Shown piece after piece: positions 1 through 11,051 of a DNA stretch of 64,000 nt. A program made the position numbers and the translations under genes. Source of the DNA: Stereum hirsutum FP-91666 SS1 (lineage: Eukaryota > Basidiomycota > Agaricomycetes > Russulales > Stereaceae); the NCBI RefSeq assembly GCF_000264905.1, contig NW_006763134.1, forward strand, positions 220,916 through 284,915, given 5' to 3'. Each line of letters begins with the position of its first letter. Position 1 is the stretch's first letter. The notes beneath the pieces are model-generated. The model was given only the letters and a program-made list of their open reading frames with translations. It was not told the origin of the DNA and searched no databases.

Positions 1-224
1 TAAGCACCCCCAGTTGAACTCCAGGAGCACAGCGGACCTTGATGCTCGGTCATAACGGTCAACACAAAGTCACTGGCCATATGAGAGACGCTTTTCGACC
101 TGCTTGGACACCATCTAACTCATCGGCTGTTGCATCTTGATGGGAGCTTCGAATTTTGACTGATTTTCCGGTGTTCTTCCTCTGTCTTTATTTCACATGG
201 CAGTCTACTTAGACCGATGGACGA

Positions 225-250
225 GGAAGGAAGGAAGGAAGGAAGGAAGG
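225..250. repeat. GGAA simple repeat
   Basis: Six and a half uninterrupted copies of the tetranucleotide GGAA are seen. It is an ordinary microsatellite with no gene overlapping it. Confidence 0.9.
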
Positions 251-2176
251 TTAGTTGATGATTGAGATTTCGAACTAGACTGGGGAGAGCAATGGCTTTG
301 AATCACACGTCAAGGCAGATTCTTTGTTCCTTCTTTCGGATTACTCTTTTGCTTCGTTGCCTGTGATACGCATACAACGAAAGATATATCTTCTGGTCGG
401 TATGCAAGATGATTCTTTATCCCCCCTCAAACATCCTGATTTATCAGTGCTTTTGACAGATTAGTGCTTTTGTCAGATTTCGAACCTTCCTTTCCCCCCT
501 TCGCCTTTGTCTCCAGAATAAGCAGGTTCTAATCATTATATCAGAACTCTGATCCAAGAATACCCATTCCTGCCACCGCGCGCGCATCATGATATTCGAG
601 GTGCGCCCTACAAGAACAGGGCGACGATCAGCGCATCCGGAATCACCTTTTTCTTCGAACATCTGTCGTCAGACATCCAGTGGGAGCTCGACAATAGAAC
701 AGATCGTCAATAACCAAGATGACCTAATCTCCAGGCCGCTTCGTGAGATCGCTACAAGTCTTCGGCTCGGACTGTGGCCACTCTTCGACCACCCCCGGCG
801 ATTGAAAAGCCTCACAGTCTGGTCGATGTCCCCATTTGTCTTGAGTTCGGGAGAAGCAATCGAATGTTGAACTATTCTATGAAGAACCGTCCTACCGAAG
901 GTCATCATGCCCGATGGGTAAGTTAGGTCGACCGGCGTCCGCGTCAGCTCACCGACTGCTCGCCCACAGACAGACATCTAAGACTCGGAACTGACTGTGC
1001 AGACGGATACAGTAATATCGCGGCCTTACTAAGAAGCCAATGACTCCTTCTCCGAGTTTATTACTCCCCCCCCACCACTACAACATTTCCTAGTCATGCT
1101 TACGCCACCAACCGAACCGGAACTTCACTTACCGCCTACGTTCGAGTAGAAATTCTGCTCCAAGGAGCCCATGCACGTCCGCAGTGAAGAACTGAGGCAT
1201 GGAACGCGATTCAAAGTCCAAAACCCAGGACTGGCACAGACATAGTCAGGTCAACCTGAGTGTCGTTGATAGTGCACAGATTGCTGTACTGGTCCCTCTC
1301 CACTGATTCCTGAATACATTGTACTGAATGGGTATCAGTTATCGCAAACCGTTTTGTATTGTTCCCGTGTTTCATGTTCGTAGAACTTGGCAACGCTGAG
1401 CATAACTCGACAAATATCATGATCAACCCAGCCGCCGCATCATCAAAACTCACAGCCTTGGCTTGAGCGCGCCCACCACACTCGCCGCGAACTCTCACAG
1501 CCACCGATGCGCCCGAATCGGTTGACGACCAGATCGCGTACGCGTTACATGGAAAGGTTTTGAGATGTATGCGGCTGAGCTCTTGGGCCGGTATGGAGCA
1601 AACACCGACACATGTACAGAAAATATATTTCGTCATACACCCCGTCCAAGTGCATTCGTGCAGATTCACCGGGCTGCTTTTATTTTAAAGCACATTTTAC
1701 ATCCATGCATTTTCCTCGAGAGGATCAATCCATCAAAGACTTTTGATGGAGAAGGCGATCCCTATAAGTAACTCGCATTGAAACCAGCACCGAAGGCGTT
1801 ACTTTCCGATCGCGCGAGCCGCAACACAGGCAGATATCATGATGCAGTTCCCGTGAGCACACTGCAGGCGAGTGAGTCGCACCGCCTACGGGATCAAATG
1901 TATGTTACACACACATACCGGCCAATGGCCTACAAGGAACAATTCGGATAGAATCCGGGGGAAGATTGTGATGCCAAAACATGGCTGAACGGGCCTGACC
2001 CCGGTGGACCGTAGCCGAGGAACGAGGCAAGCCACACAGCTGTGGGGGATTTGTGAGAATTGGCAATCTGAACCGTTCCTTAGATGAAACGAGGTGACGG
2101 CACCGACGCAATCACCCAGCAAAGTATAAAAGAAAGAGCAGCGAGTCACTACTGCGTCCCCTCACTGCTCCACACC

Positions 2177-2183
2177 TATATAA
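2177..2183 (+). promoter_or_regulatory. TATA box of the heme-thiolate peroxidase gene
   Basis: TATATAA sits 87-93 bases before the chosen ATG (2270), followed by a pyrimidine-rich leader. A second TATAAAAG lies at 2125. Spacing fits the other genes of this window, where TATA boxes lie 70-120 bases before the ATG. Confidence 0.5.
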
Positions 2184-2269
2184 CACCCCCCTTGCAATAT
2201 CCAGCCGGGACTGCTCTTATCTCTCAACCACTACCACTTTTACCCCACTCAGCTTCATCCTCTTTCACA

Positions 2270-3133
2270 ATGCCAGGCATCGTTCCACATTCGCATGCTG
2301 AGGGTACTTGCCCCGTAACAGGAGCCACATCCCATGCATACTGCGCTCCGCAACCAGACGATAAACGGGCACCATGTCCAGCACTGAACACGTACGTTGA
2401 TTATCTGCCTCATTGTCTCTCTCCATACTTTTCATCGTGCAATGGCGCTCATCCTTTGTCTGTCCACTCCAGACTCGCAAATCACGGATATCTTCCACGA
2501 GATGGAAAGCAGATCGACGCCGCTGTCCTCATCCGCGCCCTCGAAGAGGGCTACGACATCTCAGCTCCACTAGCATACGTCCTTGCCTACGGTGGCCATT
2601 TCCTTCTGGGCCAATTCGGTCCCTTCCAACTCGACGACCTCGCACGGCATAACAAGATCGAGCACAATGCGTCGCTCATCCATCCCGACGCCCGTGGCCG
2701 CGACGAGTACGCCCCTATTCATAGCGATCCCGTGCTCTGGAAGGAGCTCGTGAAGAATGCTTCGGATGGGAAGAAGTTGACGACAGCCGATGTTGCAGAG
2801 GCTAGGGTGAGGAGGGAAACGGATGAGATGAAGGCGGGGAAGGAAGCCCTGGATGGCTTTCACGCAGAGATCGCGAGGGGCGAAATGGCGATCGCATTGG
2901 GGATGTTCTCGAAGGATGGAGAAGACGGGATTCCAATGGGAACGTTGAAGCAGTGGATGCTGGAGGAGAGGTTGCCGGAGGGATGGAAGCCAACACATAT
3001 CCAGGGACTGTTGAACACGGTAGCGAAGGCACGGGAGATCAAAGGCGCTATGGAGAAGATCAGGGCCAGTGAAGATGCGAAGGAGAAAGCTGGTGAGAGC
3101 CACTTGAAGTTGGTTCAAAACTTCAAGCTATGA
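2270..3133 (+). CDS. Short heme-thiolate peroxidase (chloroperoxidase/peroxygenase family)
   Basis: Exons 2270-2391 and 2473-3133 join across a GT-AG intron; 783 bases, 260 residues. Family enzymes use a cysteine-bound heme and H2O2 to oxygenate or halogenate substrates. The PCP motif carrying the axial cysteine is at about residues 36-38 and runs directly into LNTLANHGYLPRDG across the splice, which fixes the join. The second family motif appears as EHNAS (usually EHD), so the Asp position is Asn. The C-terminal block ERLPEGW is typical. The ATG at 2270 was chosen because it follows the TATA box and leader; the frame is open upstream to 2084. No signal peptide is visible, so an intracellular enzyme is expected, unlike secreted peroxygenases. 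A decayed 3' copy lies at 6265-6547. Converges with HMG-CoA synthase copy 1. Substrate unknown. Confidence 0.85.
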   Translation: MPGIVPHSHAEGTCPVTGATSHAYCAPQPDDKRAPCPALNTYVDYLPHCLSPYFSSCNGAHPLSVHSRLANHGYLPRDGKQIDAAVLIRALEEGYDISAPLAYVLAYGGHFLLGQFGPFQLDDLARHNKIEHNASLIHPDARGRDEYAPIHSDPVLWKELVKNASDGKKLTTADVAEARVRRETDEMKAGKEALDGFHAEIARGEMAIALGMFSKDGEDGIPMGTLKQWMLEERLPEGWKPTHIQGLLNTVAKAREIKGAMEKIRASEDAKEKAGESHLKLVQNFKL

Positions 3134-4064
3134 TTACGCGTACGATCATTTCTTGGTTTTCGTGAGCTCGGACTCTATTCTCCCAGATCAGTTGTTTTAT
3201 AGGGATTAGGCAGGATATATACCCTTGGAGAGCTAATACTTCGTGGCGCCGCCCTTCCGCCGACACATTGCTAGCTTTATTTAGGACACTATTTATTGCT
3301 CCGAGCTCAGTACTTACTATTGGACTCCATCTTGGATATTCTTGTCATGTAGCTAACTGTGTATCTTATAGTATTGATTGTGTTTTGTTCTATTAATGTC
3401 AATCAGTGGCTACTTTGCCAGCAATAAAGAAATTGAGCGCACAGCAGGCAGCGACATCGAGTCTTGAGCAGGGCGTGTCGGATATGCAGTTAGGGCTCCG
3501 TTCCGCACTGAGTGATGAGCAAGAGTTGACCGAGAGGTAGAACAGTCACAAAGCTAGCATCAAGGTTCAACGGTTGTCGGAGAGTAAGATGCGATCCGTG
3601 CGAACGGAGCCACAAATGATCCTCCGGCAGCAGCCGATTCGGAAGGTGAATCGTTTCTTTCTGTGCCACACAAGTGCCACATCTGCACGCGTAATTTTTG
3701 CCGAACCCCTCGAGTATCCTGGTCTCTCGTGCGCGGGTAGCAGACGATGGTCTTATTCTGTGCTCCTTATTCAAAATTCAATTTAAACTGTTTGTGCCAG
3801 ATTCTTCTCATCCTTGTTTATCGCTGGTTTGAAAAATCAACGTTTCAAGGGCCATACCGGCCCCCGTTGGACCTGCCATCAATTTACTCGGCGGACAATT
3901 CCATATATTCTTGCTTTGAGAGTAGACTTTTTCAAAACTCCAATTGGATGTTCATCACTATTCACGTTCGGTGGTCTGACTACATGCCATCGCCCGTCGC
4001 TAACCGGCGGACTCATGGCAGGTATTGTAAGAAAAGGAAGAACGAGAAGAATGAAAAATAGCGC
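3134..4064. other. Convergent intergenic spacer
   Basis: Lies between the 3' ends of the peroxidase (+) and HMG-CoA synthase copy 1 (-). The first 150 bases are the peroxidase 3' region, parts of which recur at about 6470-6547. Nothing else is recognised. Confidence 0.6.
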
Positions 4065-5889
4065 TCAAGCCTGGACGTATTTCCTCCTGAACATGCTGCC
4101 GATGCCGTCGAGGTAAAATGCCCTCGGCCAGATATTCTTGATGTCTCCCTGGGGCTGGTACGGCGCTAGATTATGGTTATCCTCCCGGAGCTATAATACC
4201 ACCATGAAACAGAAATACATCAGCTCTACGAACATATACAGATACACGACAGAGAAACAGAATGAAGAGTGGATAAAGGGTGAGTCGAGGAGCATACCTG
4301 AAGACCCTCGGTGTACTCCTCACAGCTAACAACATCCATACTCTCCAACCTCTTCAACAGATCCATCTTCTTCGCGATCTCACTCACATCCCCCTTCACC
4401 CTCATCGTCCAAAACGTGCTCGCGCACCCACCCCCAAACGCATACATACTAATCCTCTTCCCCTTCAGCGTCGCCGCGTCCACTGTGCTCAAAAGGCTAG
4501 CAAGCCCGCCGTACAGCGAAGCGGTGTACATGTTTCCGCATCGCGAAGCGCACCGCATGGAGAGTGACACGCGGGCAGCGTAATCGGCCTTGGAGAGCGC
4601 CATGAACGATTTCTCGATCTCCTTCGAGTTGATCGTTTGAGGGTACGGCAAGTCAAGGAACGAAGGGTCGATGTTCGCGAATTTGGGCTTGTGTGGTGCA
4701 CTCAAGTAGTCCATGAACAACAACCTCGCGTGGCCCTTTTGCACCTGCTTGCCGTAGGGCGAGTGGTAGACGGGGTAATCGACATCAGCGAGCGAGAAGA
4801 CGGATTTCTCGTCGACTTTGTTTCCGGCCTCTGTTTCGGGGATGGCAGACGGGTTGAAGGACTTTGTGGCGGTGGCGACTTTGGAGCGAAAGGCGGAGTA
4901 GGCGGCGTCCATTGCTGCGATGTAAGTCGAGACGGAGAGGGGTCCATCGACAGTAGGGTATTCGGAGTGCAGATTAGGCTTATAGAATTCGTAGGTATTA
5001 GCCATGTAGGTTCCATGGATAGCTATTGGCGAAAAAATCAAGTAGCGTCAGTGACAACTTGATTTCATTTGAACATTATAGAGGGAGGACGTACGTTCAA
5101 AAACAAGGGGAGCGTTGGGGCCGATCAAGATAGCGCAGGCACCAGCACCTCCAACGGCCCTGGCACCACCCTTTGCGTAGACCGCGATGTCACCGGTGAA
5201 GACGATCGCGTTGCGACCATCCCATGAGCGCGATTCGATCCTGAGCACCACCACCCACGATAGGAATCAGTACGTGATACGGACACGAGGAAAAAATAAA
5301 GGCACCAGTTTGTCGCATTCTGAACCGCCGCGGTACTCCCGTAGCAGGCATTCTTACTGTCCAAACCCTCGATATCGTGGTTCCCGCACTCCTTGAAAAG
5401 ATCCATGAGGACGGTCTTGACAGATTTTGACTTGTCGATGATAGTCTCTGTGCCGACGTCGAGACGGCCGATGGAGCGTGGGTCGATGTCGAAACGCTTC
5501 ATGAGGGAGGAGACGACTGCCAGCGCGGACGAAATTCTGGATGTCAGCGACTGAAAAGCGAAGACGTAGAATGTGTGAGAACGTACCGGTCAAAGCAATA
5601 GAGTTGATGTCCTCCCTGTCGTCCACGAAAGCCATATAGGACTGTCCGAGACCGATAGTATACTTTCCCTTAGAGACACCGTCGAACACCTCGAGCTCTT
5701 CCTCCGAGACGCACTATGCGCCCGCCGTAAAATGAGCTCGCGACTTCGTCTGCAAAGATAGGTAAGGTGGGGAGGACAACGTACTCGTTTAGGGACATAC
5801 ATGTCCATAGCGAGGATACCGACATCCTTGGGACGCGGACGCTCGGCCTGGACGTCGAAGACGGAGGTGGAGGCGATTTCTATGGCCAT
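4065..5889 (-). CDS. Hydroxymethylglutaryl-CoA synthase, copy 1
   Basis: Condenses acetyl-CoA with acetoacetyl-CoA to HMG-CoA in the mevalonate pathway. Six exons, in transcription order 5889-5785, 5713-5587, 5516-5306, 5240-5095, 5022-4298, 4190-4065; 1440 bases, 479 residues, full length for the family. Seen: catalytic Glu in [13 protein letters not shown], catalytic Cys in [10 protein letters not shown], catalytic His in YHSPYGKQ, and the GPNAP loop. The terminal exon ending in FRRKYVQA was found past a 107-base intron. Intron positions are identical to those of copy 2 at 18042-19869, so the two are paralogues by gene duplication, not retrocopies. It is the nearer of the two to the sesquiterpene synthase and on the same strand, which suggests it is the pathway-dedicated copy (inference). 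No broken residue is seen. Confidence 0.93.
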
Positions 5890-6001
5890 TGCTACAGTTG
5901 ATGATAATAGCTAGTCCTGGTCGTAGATGGTAGCGAGCGAGAATGGCCTTCGAGTGGAACGAATGAGGGTACGAAGGACGAAAAGGTGGCCGTGTGACGA
6001 C

Positions 6002-6009
6002 ATATATAC
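6002..6009 (-). promoter_or_regulatory. TATA box of HMG-CoA synthase copy 1
   Basis: Reads CGTATATATG on the minus strand, 113-120 bases before the ATG. The surrounding 60 bases (starting GAATCTGTAACA) resemble the segment upstream of copy 2 at about 17918-17975, so proximal promoter elements were duplicated with the gene. Confidence 0.5.
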
Positions 6010-6264
6010 GCCCACTAGCAGACAAGGCTACCGGTGTTACAGATTCTGAAACAAAAAGAAAAGATTGAGTCAAACACGATATGAACCGGTCAGAATGGCA
6101 CGATTGGGTACCTCGATTTCGGATTGGTGGAGCGGGGGAATGAGAATGCTGATGTGGCAAGAAATCGTCCGATACGACTCTAATTACTGGCGCTGAGAGA
6201 TACGAAATCATACAATCTGACTGAGCCAAATCCGAGTATGGTTGACCTACGGCCGTAGCTCCTC

Positions 6265-6547
6265 GCATGAATCCATGCTCGAGGCCTGCCGAACACAACC
6301 GGTCAAGGGACATCAAAGCCGCTATAGAGGAGACCAGGGCCAGCGAGAGAGAAAATGAGGGCAAGCTGGCGTGATTCACTTGAAGCTGATGCAGACCTAC
6401 CAGACGCACAACGTTCTTTGCGACTTTATGGGCTCAAAAGCTATACACCCAGATCATATGTTTTGAAAGAACTGGGTAGGTCATACACCCTTTGAAGTAC
6501 AATGCTTCGCGGCGCCTCGCCGGCAGCGCCTGCATATCTAGCATTGG
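6265..6547 (+). pseudogene. Relic of the heme-thiolate peroxidase 3' end
   Basis: Bases 6300-6400 align with the last coding bases of the peroxidase gene (about 3025-3110; compare GAGATCAAAGGCGCTATGGAG with the near match starting GACATCAAAGCCGCTATAG). Bases 6470-6547 align with its 3' untranslated region (3205-3285), including the GCTTCGCGGCGCC block. Frame is lost and the upstream PCP region is absent. It is a truncated, decayed tandem copy. Confidence 0.7.
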
Positions 6548-6989
6548 AACCACCGCAATTGGGTTTCCATTCGGGCTCGTATGCCTCATATTGATCTTCG
6601 TATATATTGTACCTATAATGTAGTCGGTTACGCATGGCGCCGTAGGAGCGGCGGTGGCTTGTAGCAGTTTGAGGATGAGAAACTGTCACTGGGTGACTTT
6701 CCGTAGCAGTTTAGGAGTGTTTCTTGACGCACAGAAGCACAAATACGAGGCTCTCAGCCAATCAAGAATCGATCTGAACCTCTTTTCTGTGTTCTAGGCC
6801 TCTAGAACGTGCACAAACCCCCCACGGAAAGCCACCCACTCGCGCTAAAGCGCCCTCCGAGTTTGGTTAACGGTATCTGTCGTAGGCGGTTAGATCAACA
6901 GATCATTCTACGGCAAATAATCCAATGCATCTCTCGGACAAGATACCAGCGTCAGCCAGTGCTAGTCCGAGTCGTCGCCTGTTCAAGTT

Positions 6990-7190
6990 TCACAATGATA
7001 TCAGAGAAATTAAGCGCATGTAGCGATTAGTACCATCCGACCCTAGATTCGACCAAGTGCAAAACAGGACTACGAGGCTCTTTAACATCCACCCGAGCAC
7101 GGTCCATGTTCAACGTTCAGCTCCTACTACACGCTTTCCGGGCCTTTCTCCGACGCACCGCCATAGACGCGAACTTCGAGATTCGGAGAC
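6990..7190 (+). repeat. Dispersed repeat R, left copy
   Basis: About 200 bases match the reverse complement of about 22150-22356 at roughly four bases in five by eye. Shared blocks include AGCGATTAGTA, AACATCCACCCG (AC versus GAC), GGGCCTTT.CC and CGCGAACTTCGAGATT. In the right copy a longer frame exists (22165-22476, minus), so R may derive from a gene. Family unknown. Confidence 0.65.
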
Positions 7191-7766
7191 CGACGACAAT
7201 ATTCCGGACCGATGGGGCTTCAAGTTCAACGCTGCTAACAATATCGGCAGACAAGCGAAGGACAAGAACAGAGTAGAGTACACAGGCACTCGAGGAAGAC
7301 GAACCTGACGACTGGTTGGGCAATCCCAGGAGCGCTAGTAGTAGGAGGCTGAGTGAGATTTACGAAGGCAAGCGGATAGTTGAATCACAAAACGGGGTCA
7401 AGATCCTAGAAGTTCTCCCTAAAAGGATGTTGCGTTGTCGTAGATGCGACGTTGGTTGAGAAAGAGAACTTATAAGTCTGAACAAAATCTGAAGGAAGAG
7501 TGCTTGATCACGCCGTGGCACTGATGTCGTGGGAGTGATAAACGTCGGAGCTTGAATCTGGAGGCGAGCGTCGAGCATTACAAAGTTTCTCGGGAGCAAA
7601 CCTCAACGAACGCAAAGAGGTCTCAATTCTCTCCCTCGAGCTCGTGCAGATAGGCGACTACGAAATATGGAATATGGAATAGTGCGTCATCCCTATCCTC
7701 ATAAAGACCCATAAAAGTAATCGCAGAGGAATCCAATGATTTCGCCGAGACAAGTTATTACTGTCC

Positions 7767-9058
7767 TCATAATCTGGTCCCATCAACCAATGTCGGACCG
7801 ATGTCCTGCGCTCTCTCCGGCTGCATCAAGTTCACCCACCTCCTCTTGAAAATCTCCTTCCCCTTTTTGCCAAAGTATCGCTCGCTTTCGAACCCCCACT
7901 GGTCACTGGCGCGAACCCAGTTTCCTAATCCACAGACGTACCGCTCCACCTGCGGGTCTAGCTCCTTGCCCCATGATGGAAGACCGTTATTGTAAAGGTA
8001 GAGGAACTTTCGCTCGAGTTTCGCGTGATACTTCACAACCCAATCCATTGCACCGGCGATATCGATATCAAACTGGTTCATCGCTATCGTGATGATGTTG
8101 TGGAGGTCGTCGCCGCGAGCCTGCTCGACATTATAAGAGCAGATGTCCTGTACGGTCCAGAGTATCTGAATGAGCCGTCTCTGCGAAGTGGTCAGACTAA
8201 CGTACGTTTCCAAGACATATCATATCAGTGGACAGGGCAGACAGCTGTTGGATGACCGGGTGAGCGAGAACCTCGTCTGGGAGGGTCATGTCCATCTGGA
8301 GGACGACGAACGACGGCTTCGCGCCGATCGTCTCTCTTCGCATCTCGAGATAGCTGTCGACGTCACGAATGAACCCGTGGTGGCGATCCTTCGCTTGTTG
8401 AACGACTGACTGCGTATAGCTTTCGAACGCATCGATAAACCGTCTTTGTGCCCCTGCGGTGGCGGTCTTGATGGCACGCTTCCAGAATCTGTTCCTGCCG
8501 TGTCAGAGTACTTTCTTGGTGTGGGTTTGTGTGTCGTGGAACGTACTGTCTGGTAACTTCTCCGCCGACCCATTCATCGTCAGGACGAGGCGCGTATGGG
8601 TTGCGCAGAGCATCCATTATGATGGCAGCTTGTTGGATAACGTCCTTTGGTGAAGAGACGTCGGAGTATTCGTCGAATACGAAGAACATATTCATGAGGT
8701 CGCACCCGGTACGCAGACGTTCTACACACCGTTTAAATCTCTCGTCGTTGCAAAGCAGGACGAGTGAGTTACTGACCTTCAGACTCGAGGGGGTATGCGA
8801 GCGAAGCCAACAAGTCTATAGTAGACTATGGTGAGTGGCCCACTCGAAGTCCTCGATATAGGAATTGACTGTAAACTCACTGAAATCGCAGGCATTATAC
8901 GCGTGTTGAGCCTTTGGGTTGAACGCACCGAAGCTTTCGGCCCAGGCAGCGGAAGCCTTCTTCACTTCCTGATAATGAGGATTGATGTGGCGAGGCCAGG
9001 GCCAGTACTCGAGGCAATTGGGGATATAGAAACGTTGTGGGCTGTCCACGACTGTCAT
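7767..9058 (-). CDS. Sesquiterpene synthase (Δ6-protoilludene synthase-like)
   Basis: Class I terpene cyclase acting on farnesyl diphosphate. Exons in transcription order: 9058-8881, 8815-8777, 8721-8547, 8494-8206, 8147-7767; 1062 bases, 353 residues, normal for fungal sesquiterpene synthases. Seen: Asp-rich motif DEYSD preceded by MNMFFVF; NSE motif NDICSYNVE, whose Asn comes from the exon ending in LGN and whose remainder starts the last exon; and the C-terminal Arg-Tyr pair in FESERYFG. The N-terminal [11 protein letters not shown] block and overall wording resemble the Agaricomycete protoilludene synthase clade (from memory of the family). HMG-CoA synthase copy 1 follows on the same strand 1.9 kb downstream. 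The exact product cannot be told from sequence; 1,11-cyclisation to protoilludene or a related skeleton is the best guess. Confidence 0.92.
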
Positions 9059-11051
9059 CGTCGATAGGCTGTACTGACGGGTAGGAAGAGAAGGTGAAGG
9101 TTGGGATGGAGTGAGCGTAGTGATTTAGACGACCAAGGTGAAAGCAGTCAAAGTAAAGCCAGATGAGGCAGGTGGGAAGGAATGGTAGGCCATGCTCGTC
9201 ATATTTATGGTCTTCTGATCCCGATACAATTACACAGGGAAAATGTTTGAACTATTTGGTGGAATGCAGGAAAGGCCTTTCCGATTGCGGGTGCGAGTAT
9301 GGTGTGATTTCATCCAACGGAAAGGAAAGTCCATTGCTTTCCGGGTAGAACTGACGTGTCACTTGCAGCTCTCATATGTCAGATATCATAGACGCAGGGT
9401 ATAAACTTTGGCCACGATAGCCTGCTAGAAAATATCGTCCTCATAAGTCCCTCGCCGCCTGTCCGGCTTCTAGCTGCACTGCTAACAGCTGAAGAACGCT
9501 CCTGCGAGCAGATTTGCCTCATCAAACCGAAACATTATTCTCTTCCGAATTCGTTGTCAATGGTATAACGCCACAATGGCTATTGGTGCGCAGATTCAGA
9601 CCTGGATTCATTGCCGCAACATTCTGATAGTCTCGTAGCATTTCAGAGAGAACGCGCGGTGATATTGACTATCTCGAGTGACGATATAGCACGAACATGA
9701 TCGACTAGAACCGCTTTTGCATGCTGACTGCATTCTCCAGGTACGCTGGATCCTAGTGAGACGCGTTGGAATATATAATGGGCGATGTGGTTGGAAGCCC
9801 CTTGCTTAAAGCCTCGGATAAGGCTTGCTTGTTGAGCGGGAGTGTATTCAGGGGTATACTGAATGGGCGAAACCGATTGTTCACCTTACTGGGTCATGAA
9901 ACTTGATCCTCTTCTAGGACATAGGGGTCGCCTCCTAACACCCACAGACTCTGGGCATTATCACCCTACGTCTGCGCGTTGCTAAAGGATTCAGAGGTGA
10001 GACCTGTGTTGCCGCTGGCTGTGTATCCACAAGTGATACATACTACGTTATTGCCGGCGTGTCTGTTCCAGGCGCTACTGGGTGAACTACTCATTCATCA
10101 ATACCCTTCCATTTTTCTCCAAGCTCAAGGGGATTCTTGATCATCTCGAAGGCGATATTGCATAACCCGCGGCCCCTTGGTCTCCTCGAGAGCGGAGTGG
10201 TCTGGAATAGCTATAGGTGCGTTGCATTTTCGACATGCATCCTCTGACAGGCTTATTGTCCCTGCGACCTCGGAACTTATGCTGGAAGGGCCGTGGCTAT
10301 TGATGGAGGATCTCTTGCCACTGTGGCCGTACTTCTGTACATCGTACAAAACAGTGAACCCTGCGACGGGAGAAAATCAGACAGCCGTAGTTTGAAAACT
10401 GGGAAGCTATTTATCCATTTGTGGTACCGTAGACAGGCGCCTCAGGTTCCTTCGAGTCTTGCAATATCGAGCTCAGGTTGATGTGCGCTCTCGATTCGAT
10501 GAGAGTTTATGGCCCCTTTATCGTATCACAAGTTGTCTCTCCTCAATAATAAGGTTCATGCCGATTCAGTCAGGAGGGTATTATAAAACTAATAAAGCAG
10601 ACACATCAAGAAAAAAGTGTACGTTCCAAGCAGGATCGATGCCACTGCTCCGAGTCCGCGCTCGCCACAACTTGGGCACAAGCGCCCGAACCGGCGTTTG
10701 CCGAGATTTAACTCACCTCACGATCACATGAGTAACGAAACGCGTCTTCAAAACTCTGCCTCTGAGTGTCCTACTCTACAAATTTTTGGTTTTTTTCTGT
10801 CTCTTTTTGTCTCTGGTTCTGGGCGATGTCTGTGGAGCCTTTTTCAACGTGGGCTCACGCGAGCGCCGGCGATGCCAAGTATAAAATGAGCTATCATCTG
10901 CGCTCGCGCGATAGGCGCTGATGCGGTCACAGTGTGAGTGCCATCAGGAAATCATTGTATGTTGGTCGCTGTCTGCCACTTGCCACGAATTCTTGAAAAG
11001 TCCCGTTTGTCTCTTTGTCAAACACTCTGGCGTGAAGAGTGCTAAGGAACG
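9059..11051. other. Intergenic region without recognised gene
   Basis: Two kilobases between the divergently placed sesquiterpene synthase and the ERD2-like gene. Only short frames, no motif, no clear repeat. It should contain the promoters of both neighbours. Confidence 0.55.

Larger units (their letters stand above)
1..2269. other. Intergenic region left of the peroxidase gene
   Basis: No gene is supported. A GGAA tetranucleotide tract lies at 225-250. Open frames here are short and show no family motif. A minus-strand frame at 1211-1669 (152 codons) contains a cysteine- and valine-rich stretch but no recognisable domain and no convincing neighbouring exon. The last 150 bases carry the core promoter of the peroxidase gene. 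Confidence 0.6.
5890..7766. other. Spacer between sesquiterpene synthase and HMG-CoA synthase
   Basis: Contains the promoter of HMG-CoA synthase copy 1 (TATA at 6002-6009 on the minus strand), a relic of the peroxidase gene (6265-6547) and a dispersed repeat (about 6990-7190) whose inverted partner is near 22.2 kb. No intact gene. Confidence 0.6.

Noticed and set aside
4226..4330. HMG-CoA synthase copy 1 seems to lack its C-terminus
   Set aside because: The final exon (4065-4190) lies beyond a 107-base intron and encodes the complete family-typical end.
8127..8213. Apparent loss of the metal-binding Asn in the terpene synthase NSE motif (QDICSYNVE when the last exon is extended upstream)
   Set aside because: The Gln belongs to an intron read through in the open frame. 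With the donor after 8206 and acceptor before 8147 the motif becomes NDICSYNVE, which is intact.
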